DNA of 64,000 nt. It comes from Oceanospirillum sp048265165 (lineage in GTDB: Bacteria > Pseudomonadota > Gammaproteobacteria > Pseudomonadales > Halomonadaceae). Shown here piece after piece: positions 52,194 through 59,268 of this stretch. The position numbers and the translations under genes are program-made. Positions within the stretch are counted from its first letter, which is position 1; every line of letters starts with the position of its first letter. Location: positions 140,283 through 204,282 of the forward strand of contig NZ_JBLXCD010000007.1 of NCBI RefSeq assembly GCF_048265165.1, written 5' to 3'. Under the pieces are notes generated by a model, which ran no database searches, was not told where the DNA came from, and saw only the letters and a list, made by a program, of their open reading frames with translations.

Positions 52194-52217
52194 ACGGGGC
52201 CCTGAGGCCCCGTTTTG
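52194..52217 (+). terminator. intrinsic terminator after dacA
   Basis: ACGGGGCC at 52194-52201 pairs with GGCCCCGT at 52206-52213, loop CTGA, followed by TTTT. Confidence 0.85.
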
Positions 52218-52278
52218 CTATTTAAAGATAGGCTGGGAAGCACACCTCAGGCTATTACAAGTTTCAAAGGTTTGGACT

Positions 52279-52551
52279 ATGAGTAATCAGCAAGAAGCGC
52301 CTAAAATTGAATTTCCCTGTGATTACCCGATCAAGGTTGTTGGTCGTGCCAGCCATGATTTTCGTCAGGTTGTACTTGATGTAATTGAAATTCATGCACC
52401 TGGGTTTGACCTGACACTGGTTGATGTCATCGAAAGCAGTGGCGGTAAGTTTCAGTCTGTACGCGTCACCATTACAGCAACGGGTGAGCCTCAGTTAAAG
52501 TCTATTTATGAAGACCTGAAAGCTACTGGTCGTGTCCAGATGGTACTCTAA
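52279..52551 (+). CDS. ybeD: YbeD, DUF493 family protein
   Basis: YbeD is a small ACT-like protein with no proven biochemical role; it lies between dacA and lipB in most gammaproteobacteria and resembles allosteric ACT domains. The 90-residue product shows FPCDYPIKVVGRASHDFRQVVLDVIEIHAPGFD and SVRVTITATGEPQLKSIYEDLKA. The ATG at 52279 has AAAGG upstream and gives the family length. The open frame from 52165 is an artefact. The stop is three bases before lipB. Confidence 0.93.
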   Translation: MSNQQEAPKIEFPCDYPIKVVGRASHDFRQVVLDVIEIHAPGFDLTLVDVIESSGGKFQSVRVTITATGEPQLKSIYEDLKATGRVQMVL

Positions 52552-52554
52552 GGG

Positions 52555-53235
52555 ATGACTTTGAGCGATCGGAAAAAAGAGATACCTCCAGTTAAAGTCT
52601 GCTACCTAGGGCTGGTCCCCTATGAAGAAACCTGGCAGAAAATGCAGGCATATACGAATATCCGGACTCCATCAGACCCGGATCAAGTATGGATTCTGGA
52701 GCATCCACCGGTTTTTACTCAGGGATTAGCGGGTAAAGATGAACATCTCTTGGCGCCTGGGGATATACCTGTCGTTCAAGTTGATCGTGGGGGGCAGGTG
52801 ACTTTTCATGGCCCGGGGCAATTAGTGGTTTACCTGCTACTGGATGTCAAGCGTTTAGGGACTGGAGTTCGTCAGCTAGTTACCCTCATGGAGCACTCAG
52901 TGGTGGAAAGCCTTAAGCAAGCTGGAGTAAATGCTTATCCTAAGCCGGATGCACCTGGAGTGTATGTCCGGGTTGAAGGTGAAGAGTGCAAGATCGCCTC
53001 TCTGGGGCTTCGTATCCGGCGGGGCTGCTCTTTTCATGGTTTAGCTTTTAATCTGGATATGGATGTTACACCATTTTTAAGGATCAACCCCTGCGGTTAT
53101 CAGGGATTGAGAATGACACAGCTTAAAGAAGTTGCCCCTCAGGTTACCCCTGAGCAAGCAACACAGTGGGTTCTGAATCACCTTATCGAGGGATTGGGGA
53201 ATCCGACTATCAGAGAACAAAAGGGGCTGGATTAG
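52555..53235 (+). CDS. lipB: LipB, octanoyltransferase
   Basis: LipB moves octanoate from acyl carrier protein to lipoyl domains, the first step of lipoate synthesis. The 226-residue protein has RGGQVTFHGPGQLVVYLLLD, the substrate lysine in KIASLGLRIRRGCSFHGLAFN, and the active-site cysteine in INPCGYQGLRMTQL. It starts three bases after ybeD and is followed by lipA three bases on. Confidence 0.96.
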   Translation: MTLSDRKKEIPPVKVCYLGLVPYEETWQKMQAYTNIRTPSDPDQVWILEHPPVFTQGLAGKDEHLLAPGDIPVVQVDRGGQVTFHGPGQLVVYLLLDVKRLGTGVRQLVTLMEHSVVESLKQAGVNAYPKPDAPGVYVRVEGEECKIASLGLRIRRGCSFHGLAFNLDMDVTPFLRINPCGYQGLRMTQLKEVAPQVTPEQATQWVLNHLIEGLGNPTIREQKGLD

Positions 53236-53238
53236 TCT

Positions 53239-54264
53239 ATGAGTGATACGCGCTCACAATTCGTTGATGCAATGACCGGTGTAAGTGAAAGCAAGGGTCA
53301 GAAAGTGGTGAAGAAAACCGGTAAAGTTGAGCAGGGTGTCAAACTGCGCGGTGCTGATAAAACAGATCGAATTCCGGTGAAAATCATCCCAACAGAAGAG
53401 ATTCCCCGTAAGCCTGAGTGGCTGAAAGTTCGCATGTATGCCACCCCGGAAGTTCGCCGTATCAAGGATACTCTGCGTACCCGTAAGCTGCATACCGTGT
53501 GCGAAGAGGCTGCCTGTCCGAACCTCGGAGAGTGTTTCAATGGTGGTACTGCAACGTTCATGATTATGGGTGACATCTGCACCCGCCGTTGTCCTTTCTG
53601 CGATGTGGCCCATGGCCGCCCGAATAACCTTAATCAGGATGAGCCAAGGGAGCTGGCCGAAGCAATTGCTGATATGCGTCTGAAGTACGTGGTGATCACT
53701 TCGGTGGATCGTGATGATCTACGTGATGGCGGTGCTCAGCACTTTGCGGACTGTATCTCTGAAACCCGTGAGCGCATGGACAGTATTGAAATTGAAGTAC
53801 TGGTGCCGGATTTCCGAGGGCGTATGGATGTTGCTCTGGATATCTTGCAGCAGACACCTCCTGATGTCTTTAACCATAACCTGGAGACGGTGCCGGCACT
53901 TTATCGCAAGGTTCGCCCAGGGGCGGATTACCAATGGTCACTGGATCTTCTTAAGCAGTATAAAGAGCGCTGCCCGGACGTATTGACCAAGTCAGGCCTG
54001 ATGCTGGGCGTTGGAGAGACAAAAGAAGAAGTGGTTGAGGTGATGAAAGACCTGCGTGCCCATAACGTTGATATGCTGACGCTGGGGCAGTATATGCAGC
54101 CTTCCAAGAACCATCTGGCGATTGACCGCTGGGTGCACCCTGATGAGTTCGACGAATTGAGAGTGATAGCTGAAGGGTTGGGCTTTAAGCATGTTGCTTC
54201 TGGTCCTCTGGTTCGCTCCTCGTATCATGCTGATAAACAGGCTCATGGCGAAACCGTTAAGTAG
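53239..54264 (+). CDS. lipA: LipA, lipoyl synthase
   Basis: LipA inserts two sulfur atoms into octanoylated domains with radical SAM chemistry. The 341-residue protein has the auxiliary cluster CEEAACPNLGEC and the radical SAM motif CTRRCPFC. A 60-residue N-terminal extension is richer in lysine and is poorly conserved. The product is used on AceF, encoded 5 kb downstream. A terminator follows the stop. Confidence 0.97.
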   Translation: MSDTRSQFVDAMTGVSESKGQKVVKKTGKVEQGVKLRGADKTDRIPVKIIPTEEIPRKPEWLKVRMYATPEVRRIKDTLRTRKLHTVCEEAACPNLGECFNGGTATFMIMGDICTRRCPFCDVAHGRPNNLNQDEPRELAEAIADMRLKYVVITSVDRDDLRDGGAQHFADCISETRERMDSIEIEVLVPDFRGRMDVALDILQQTPPDVFNHNLETVPALYRKVRPGADYQWSLDLLKQYKERCPDVLTKSGLMLGVGETKEEVVEVMKDLRAHNVDMLTLGQYMQPSKNHLAIDRWVHPDEFDELRVIAEGLGFKHVASGPLVRSSYHADKQAHGETVK

Positions 54265-54269
54265 CACAG

Positions 54270-54302
54270 AAAAACCTTTTGTAGCATGCAAAAGGTTTTT
54301 TA
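54270..54302 (+). terminator. intrinsic terminator after lipA
   Basis: AAAACCTTTTG at 54271-54281 pairs with CAAAAGGTTTT at 54289-54299, loop of 7, followed by T. Confidence 0.85.
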
Positions 54303-54360
54303 TTGCTGTGGCGGAAATAGTTGTCTAAGCTGAAGTTAATTTCTTAACGAGGATGACTTT

Positions 54361-54648
54361 ATGTCTCGTTTTTCATTAACCCTATCAGTACTTGGTTTTT
54401 TCCTGCTGTTGATCCTGCAGGGAAATAACGTTCAGGTATTTGAGCCTGCCGAAGATTCGGCAATAGTTATTACAGACATAGTCTGTGATACTGATAATGG
54501 GTTTGATGATTCTGTATTGCTGCCAGAGAGAATAAGTCTGACACCGCTTTATTTGTCTGGGGTTGTCGCCTTCTCTCTGACTGCTCCCGTCTTGGGGCTC
54601 CCAGTCTCAAGTTCTCTTATTCGAGCCCCTCCTGCAATGCCTGCCTGA
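54361..54648 (+). CDS. small membrane protein, function unknown
   Basis: The 95-residue product has a hydrophobic N terminus (FSLTLSVLGFFLLLILQG) and a second hydrophobic segment near 62-82 (LYLSGVVAFSLTAPVLGLPV), separated by an acidic stretch with one cysteine. GAGG six to nine bases before the ATG at 54361 supports translation. I recognise no family. It is monocistronic or in a unit with the CBS gene 37 bases downstream. Confidence 0.55.
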   Translation: MSRFSLTLSVLGFFLLLILQGNNVQVFEPAEDSAIVITDIVCDTDNGFDDSVLLPERISLTPLYLSGVVAFSLTAPVLGLPVSSSLIRAPPAMPA

Positions 54649-54685
54649 TATATAAATTTTCTTTTATTTGAAGAAGAGCATTGCT

Positions 54686-55249
54686 ATGAAAACACTGCAA
54701 CTATTACCTGTCGGTAACGATTATCATCTTGTGCACCCAGAAGAATTTAATCATTTAGACCCAAGTGCACCTGCGTTAGCAATTTTTACCGATTTTAAGA
54801 AACATGTTCCTCAATCAGTTATGGCTGACCTAGCTGCAGTTCATGCTGAATCCTTAATGCGGAAGTCTCATGTGCGAATGAAGGTTGTGCTGGATAAAGA
54901 GGGGGAGCTGATAGGGATTGTCAGCCTGAATGAACTGGATGATCAGAACTTTTTTAAAGTCCAGCATGAAGATCGAATCAAGCATGACGAGGTGTTGGTT
55001 CAGCACCTTATGATTCCCCGTCAGGATCTGATGGCTCTGGATTATAATGAGCTGGCCGCCGCTGATATTGATCAGGTGCTGGAAACGCTGAAGCAGAATA
55101 AACAGCAGCACTGCCTCGTTGTGGATAGTGAAAATGAGCAGATAAGAGGCTTGATCTCAGCAACGGATATTGCTCGTCGTCTGCATATTCCATTAGAAAT
55201 TGAAAAGCCAACGACTTTCTACGACATTTTTATGGCGATTAAACACTGA
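54686..55249 (+). CDS. CBS-domain protein
   Basis: The 187-residue protein has two CBS domains (roughly 45-80 with KVVLDKEGELIGIVSLNELDD, and 105-170 with VLETLKQNKQQHCLVVDSENEQIRGLISATDIARRL). CBS pairs bind adenine nucleotides and usually regulate a partner. No catalytic domain is fused. The ATG at 54686 has AAGAAGAG upstream. A strong bidirectional terminator follows. Confidence 0.82.
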   Translation: MKTLQLLPVGNDYHLVHPEEFNHLDPSAPALAIFTDFKKHVPQSVMADLAAVHAESLMRKSHVRMKVVLDKEGELIGIVSLNELDDQNFFKVQHEDRIKHDEVLVQHLMIPRQDLMALDYNELAAADIDQVLETLKQNKQQHCLVVDSENEQIRGLISATDIARRLHIPLEIEKPTTFYDIFMAIKH

Positions 55250-55280
55250 TTGTCGGACAAAAAAACCGACTTAAGATGAC

Positions 55281-55309
55281 AAAAAAGCAGCCGCAAGGCT
55301 GCTTTTTTT
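55281..55309. terminator. bidirectional terminator
   Basis: AGCAGCC at 55286-55292 pairs with GGCTGCT at 55297-55303, loop GCAA, with A on the left and seven T on the right. It serves the CBS gene and the convergent isomerase gene. Confidence 0.92.
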
Positions 55310-55341
55310 GTAGACTCGATTCCCGATGCTCGTGTAGAAGG

Positions 55342-55902
55342 TTAGTCTGAAAACCGCTCATCCATGGCTTCACACAGCCAGTGACCAACGACCATATGAG
55401 CCTCCTGGATACGCGCTGTTTCAGATGAAGGCATGCGCAGCGTGGCATCTGCAATATCGAGAAGCTGACCTCCGCTTTCTCCGGTCCATGCATAGGTGAA
55501 GCAGCCTATTTCTTTTGCTACTTTAAAAGCATCAATCACATTGGCGCTATTGCCGGAAGTTGAAAGTCCTACCACGATATCTTCAGATCGCGCGAGTGCT
55601 TCTATTTGACGGCTGAAGACTGTGTCAAAGCTATAGTCATTGGAGTGGGCCGTCAAAATAGATGTATCAGTTGTCAGTGCAATTGCCGCGAGTGTCGGGC
55701 GTTCTTTTTTGTAGCGGACAACAAATTCAGCGGCCAGATGTTGGCTATCAGCGGCGCTTCCGCCATTACCCATAAAAATGACCTTGCCGCCATTGCGAAT
55801 TGACGATTCCACTTTGCTTGCAAGTTGCTGGATTTCACTCTCAAGCCCCTGCAGTTTGCTTAGGGTTTCCATGTGGCGTTGTAAGGCGGCCAAAAAGCTC
55901 AT
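55342..55902 (-). CDS. gmhA: SIS-domain phosphoheptose isomerase (GmhA-like)
   Basis: GmhA converts sedoheptulose 7-phosphate to heptose 7-phosphate for the LPS core. The 186-residue protein has VIFMGNGGSAADSQHLAAEFVVRYKKERP, the phosphate loop LSTSGNSANVIDAF and a C-terminal ARIQEAHMVVGHWL with the histidine pair expected for the family. The related DiaA group has a similar start but differs at STSGNS, so GmhA-like is preferred. It is divergent from a truncated ROK kinase. Position suggests sugar metabolism. Confidence 0.8.
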   Translation of the reverse strand: MSFLAALQRHMETLSKLQGLESEIQQLASKVESSIRNGGKVIFMGNGGSAADSQHLAAEFVVRYKKERPTLAAIALTTDTSILTAHSNDYSFDTVFSRQIEALARSEDIVVGLSTSGNSANVIDAFKVAKEIGCFTYAWTGESGGQLLDIADATLRMPSSETARIQEAHMVVGHWLCEAMDERFSD

Positions 55903-55995
55903 AACGTATACCTGAGTAAGAAAATTCAGAATGACGAATTATACATTAGATTGTTTTTTTAGGGCAGTTAGCTGGTAGCGGTGAGGCGCAACGAA

Positions 55996-56085
55996 ATGTA
56001 TCTGGGGATTGATCTTGGCGCGACAAAGATAGAGGTTGTTGTGCTGGGCGGCGACATGAGCAATATTGAAGCGCATTATTCCTAG
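55996..56085 (+). pseudogene. truncated ROK-family sugar kinase (N terminus only)
   Basis: The ATG at 55996 is preceded by GAGG and starts MYLGIDLGATKIEVVVLGG, which is the nucleotide-binding start of ROK kinases, but the frame stops after 29 residues (TAG 56083-56085). No continuation of the ROK fold is seen in any plus frame downstream. It looks like a decayed gene left beside the GmhA-like gene; a short functional peptide is possible but less likely. Confidence 0.7.
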
Positions 56086-56192
56086 GTCATGCGTTGGTTG
56101 CCAGATTTCTCTGCTACTTTTGTCTTAAAAATGACCAATTAGGGGATGGTTATCCACTCTAATTTTTGTCTTTGGTTTTTTTTTGTAGTATT

Positions 56193-56220
56193 TTTACAAA
56201 ACTGGCCAGTCGACTATAGC
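56193..56220 (+). promoter_or_regulatory. candidate aceE promoter with palindrome in the spacer
   Basis: TTTACA at 56193-56198 (five of six to the -35 consensus) and TATAGC at 56215-56220 are separated by 16 bases. The spacer contains the perfect palindrome ACTGGCCAGT (56201-56210), the place where a repressor would block polymerase. Confidence 0.35.
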
Positions 56221-56309
56221 TGAACTGGTAGCAGTATAGTTAAAGACAAACCTTTTATCATGGGTTTGCAGTTCTTTGAATCATTTCGCACTCGCGATAT
56301 GAAGTGGTT

Positions 56310-56343
56310 GCAAAATCTCAGTCATTCGGACTGAAATTTTTGC
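56310..56343 (+). terminator. hairpin in the aceE leader
   Basis: TCAGTC at 56318-56323 pairs with GACTGA at 56329-56334, extended by AAAAT (56312-56316) with ATTTT (56336-56340). The stem ends in T. It could terminate transcripts from the ROK remnant or act as an attenuator for aceE. The GC content of the stem is low. Confidence 0.4.
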
Positions 56344-56423
56344 TTCAGATTAAAAAGTCCGACATGTTCCTGATGTAAATAAACTACAAGCGCTGAAAAA
56401 AGCGCGAGGACAGGAGCTGCCAC

Positions 56424-56474
56424 ATGATCTGTGGCTCGGCTGAATCGGAAAAATGCGGAGAGTTGATAATATGA
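56424..56474 (+). CDS. 16-codon leader ORF overlapping the aceE start
   Basis: The ATG at 56424 has GGAG seven bases upstream and encodes MICGSAESEKCGELII, ending at a TGA (56472-56474) that overlaps the aceE ATG as ATGA. The start codon lies in the loop of a hairpin with arms GCCAC (56419-56423) and GTGGC (56431-56435). This is the layout of a coupling or regulatory leader peptide. It has two cysteines. Translation is inferred, not shown. Confidence 0.4.
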   Translation: MICGSAESEKCGELII

Positions 56475-59137
56475 GTCTGGATACACGAGCAGATCTTGAT
56501 CCTACAGAAACCCAGGAATGGTTAGATTCACTGGATTCTGTAATGGATCGTGAGGGTGAAGATCGTGCTCAGTTTCTGTTGAGCGAACTGGGTAATCGTT
56601 TACGTCGTGAGGGTGCTCAGCCCCCTTTCTCTATCACTACGCCGCACCGTAATACCATTCCGGTTCACCGTGAAACCCGCATGCCGGGTGATCTGTTTAT
56701 GGAGCGTCGTATTCGCTCTGTCATTCGTTGGAATGCTATCGCAATGGTGATGCGTGCCAATAAGAAAAACCCAGGTATTGGCGGACATATCTCAAGCTTT
56801 ATGTCCAGTGCAACGCTGTACGATGTAGGCTTTAATTACTTCTTCCGCGCGCCGAAGGATGACTTTGAAGGTGATTTGGTTTATATCCAGGGGCATACTG
56901 CGCCAGGTATCTATTCCCGCTCTTTCCTAGAGGGGCGTCTGAGCGAAGAGCAGCTGGATAAATTCCGTCAGGAAGTGGATGGTGGTGGTCTTTCATCTTA
57001 TCCACACCCTTGGCTGATGCCGGATTATTGGCAGTTCCCTACAGTATCCATGGGTCTGGGTCCACTGGGGGCTATTTATCAGGCCCACGTCATGAAGTAT
57101 CTGGACAGCCGTGGCAAAAAGCCAATGGATGATCGTAAAATCTGGGCTTTCCTGGGTGACGGTGAGTGCGATGAGCCGGAAACTCTGGGTGCGATCTCTC
57201 TGGCTGGCCGTGAAAAACTGGATAACTTGATCTTTGTGATCAACTGTAACTTACAGCGTCTGGACGGCCCGGTTCGTGGTAACGGCCGTATTATGGATGA
57301 GCTGGAAGGTGTTTTCCGTGGTGCTGGCTGGAACGTAATCAAGGTGGTCTGGGGACGTTTCTGGGATCCTCTGTTTGAACGTGACAACAAAGACATCATG
57401 CAAAAGCGCATGGACGAAGTCGTTGATGGTGAGTATCAGAACTACAAGCAGAAGGGCGGTGCTTATACCCGTGAACACTTCTTCGGCAAGTACCCTGAAC
57501 TGGCGGACATGGTTAAGGATATGTCTGACGAAGACATCTATCGCCTGAACCGTGGCGGTCATGATCCGTATAAAGTTTATGCGGCCTACCACGAAGCTGT
57601 TAATACAACCGGTAAGCCAACGGTTATTCTGGCCCATACCGTAAAAGGCTATGGTATCGGTGAAGATGGTGAAGCGACTAACGATACTCACTCAGTGAAA
57701 TCGTTGCAGATGGCTGGCCTTAAGAAGTTCCGTGATCGGTTTGGTATTCCGCTAACTGATGAGCAGCTGGAAGAAGTTCCGTACTACAAACCGGCGGCTG
57801 ACAGTCCTGAGATGCAGTACATGCAGGCTCAGCGTGAGCGTTTAGGTGGTTACCTGCCTGCGCGCCGCAAGACTTTTGAGCCACTCGAGATTCCAGGCCT
57901 GGACAGCAAAATCTTTGAAGCCCAATTAAAAGGCTCCGGTGATCGCGAAATCTCAACCACGATGGCCTTTGTGCGTATCTTGTCCGGTCTGGTTAAAGAC
58001 AAGCAGATCGGTGAGCGTGTTGTACCGATTGTGCCGGACGAAGCCCGTACCTTTGGTATGGAAGGCATGTTCCGTCAGCTGGGTATCTATACTTCTGAAG
58101 GCCAGAAATATAAGCCGGAAGATGCTGACCAGATCATGTACTACAAGGAAGACAAAAAAGGTCAGATCCTTGAAGAGGGTATTTCTGAAGCGGGTGCCAT
58201 GTCGGCATGGGTTGCGGCAGGTTCTAGTTACAGCAACCACAACTATGCACTGATACCGTTCTACATCTACTACTCGATGTTTGGTTTCCAGCGTATCGGT
58301 GATATTGCATGGCTAGCCGGTGATATTCAGGCGAAAGGCTTCCTGGTGGGTGGTACTGCCGGTCGTACAACACTGAATGGTGAAGGCCTGCAGCACCAGG
58401 ATGGCCACAGCCATATTCTGGCGGGAACGATTCCAAACTGTGTCACCTATGATCCTGCTTACGCCTATGAGATGGCAGTGATTATTCAGGATGGTCTGCG
58501 TCGTATGTATCAGGAGCAAGAAAACTGCTTCTATTACTTGACCTCTATGAATGAGAACTACGAGCAGCCTGCTATGCCGAAAGGTGCCGAAGAGGGCATT
58601 CTGAAAGGTATGTACCTGCTGAAAGAGTCGGGTGACAGCAAGCTAAAAGTACAGCTGATGGGTTCCGGTACGATTCTGCGTGAAGTAATCGCCGGTGCAG
58701 AACTGCTGAAAGAAGACTTTGGTGTTGATGCGGATATCTGGAGTGTAACCAGCTTTAACGAACTGCGCCGTAATGGTCTGGCAGCCGATCGCCAGAACTT
58801 CCTGCACCCAGAAGCTGACGAGAAAGAAGCTTACATTACCTCTTGTCTGAAAGATCGTCAGGGGCCTGTGATCGCTTCTACTGACTATATGAAGCTGCAT
58901 GCTGATCAGGTACGCAGCTTTATCCCGACAGACTATCGTGTACTGGGTACTGATGGCTTTGGTCGCTCGGATACCCGTCAGAAATTACGCCACTTCTTTG
59001 AAGTAGACCGTTATTTTGTAGCGGTTGCAGCTCTTAAAGCGCTGGCAGATCGTGGTGAAGTTGAGCGTAAAGTGGTTGCAGAAGCGATCAGTAAGTACAA
59101 CATCAACCCGGAAAAATGTGACCCACTGACCTGTTAA
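56471..59137 (+). CDS. aceE: AceE, pyruvate dehydrogenase E1 component (homodimeric)
   Basis: AceE decarboxylates pyruvate with thiamine diphosphate and acetylates the lipoyl domains of AceF. The 888-residue length is that of the single-chain gammaproteobacterial E1. The ThDP motif is LGDGECDEPETLGAISLAGREKLDNLIFVINCN, a GDG followed by the NCN end; TAGRTTLNGEGLQHQDGHS holds the conserved active-site histidines. I use the ATG at 56471 with GGAG ten bases upstream; an in-frame ATG at 56453 is possible. The start overlaps a 16-codon leader ORF. Confidence 0.97.
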   Translation: MSLDTRADLDPTETQEWLDSLDSVMDREGEDRAQFLLSELGNRLRREGAQPPFSITTPHRNTIPVHRETRMPGDLFMERRIRSVIRWNAIAMVMRANKKNPGIGGHISSFMSSATLYDVGFNYFFRAPKDDFEGDLVYIQGHTAPGIYSRSFLEGRLSEEQLDKFRQEVDGGGLSSYPHPWLMPDYWQFPTVSMGLGPLGAIYQAHVMKYLDSRGKKPMDDRKIWAFLGDGECDEPETLGAISLAGREKLDNLIFVINCNLQRLDGPVRGNGRIMDELEGVFRGAGWNVIKVVWGRFWDPLFERDNKDIMQKRMDEVVDGEYQNYKQKGGAYTREHFFGKYPELADMVKDMSDEDIYRLNRGGHDPYKVYAAYHEAVNTTGKPTVILAHTVKGYGIGEDGEATNDTHSVKSLQMAGLKKFRDRFGIPLTDEQLEEVPYYKPAADSPEMQYMQAQRERLGGYLPARRKTFEPLEIPGLDSKIFEAQLKGSGDREISTTMAFVRILSGLVKDKQIGERVVPIVPDEARTFGMEGMFRQLGIYTSEGQKYKPEDADQIMYYKEDKKGQILEEGISEAGAMSAWVAAGSSYSNHNYALIPFYIYYSMFGFQRIGDIAWLAGDIQAKGFLVGGTAGRTTLNGEGLQHQDGHSHILAGTIPNCVTYDPAYAYEMAVIIQDGLRRMYQEQENCFYYLTSMNENYEQPAMPKGAEEGILKGMYLLKESGDSKLKVQLMGSGTILREVIAGAELLKEDFGVDADIWSVTSFNELRRNGLAADRQNFLHPEADEKEAYITSCLKDRQGPVIASTDYMKLHADQVRSFIPTDYRVLGTDGFGRSDTRQKLRHFFEVDRYFVAVAALKALADRGEVERKVVAEAISKYNINPEKCDPLTC

Positions 59138-59160
59138 TTGGTGTTTGAAAATAACCAATG

Positions 59161-59190
59161 AGGTAGCTGCCTGACAGAGCTACCTTTCTC
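59161..59190 (+). terminator. hairpin between aceE and aceF
   Basis: AGGTAGCT at 59161-59168 pairs with AGCTACCT at 59178-59185, loop of 9, followed by TTCTC. The tail is short, so it may only partly terminate and set the E1 to E2 ratio. Confidence 0.4.
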
Positions 59191-59268
59191 TAGCAGTTAA
59201 CAGGTAACCGTTCTGATCCGGCGATGATAAATGAGCCGGATCAAACCAATTGAATAGGAGCGAAAGCT

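Larger units (their letters stand above)
56086..56423. other. region between the ROK remnant and aceE: promoter and structured leader
   Basis: The region holds a candidate promoter with a palindrome (56193-56220), a long hairpin (56310-56343), a GCGCT/AGCGC stem (56390-56405) and a GCCAC/GTGGC stem that begins at 56419. No other gene is visible. Confidence 0.45.
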
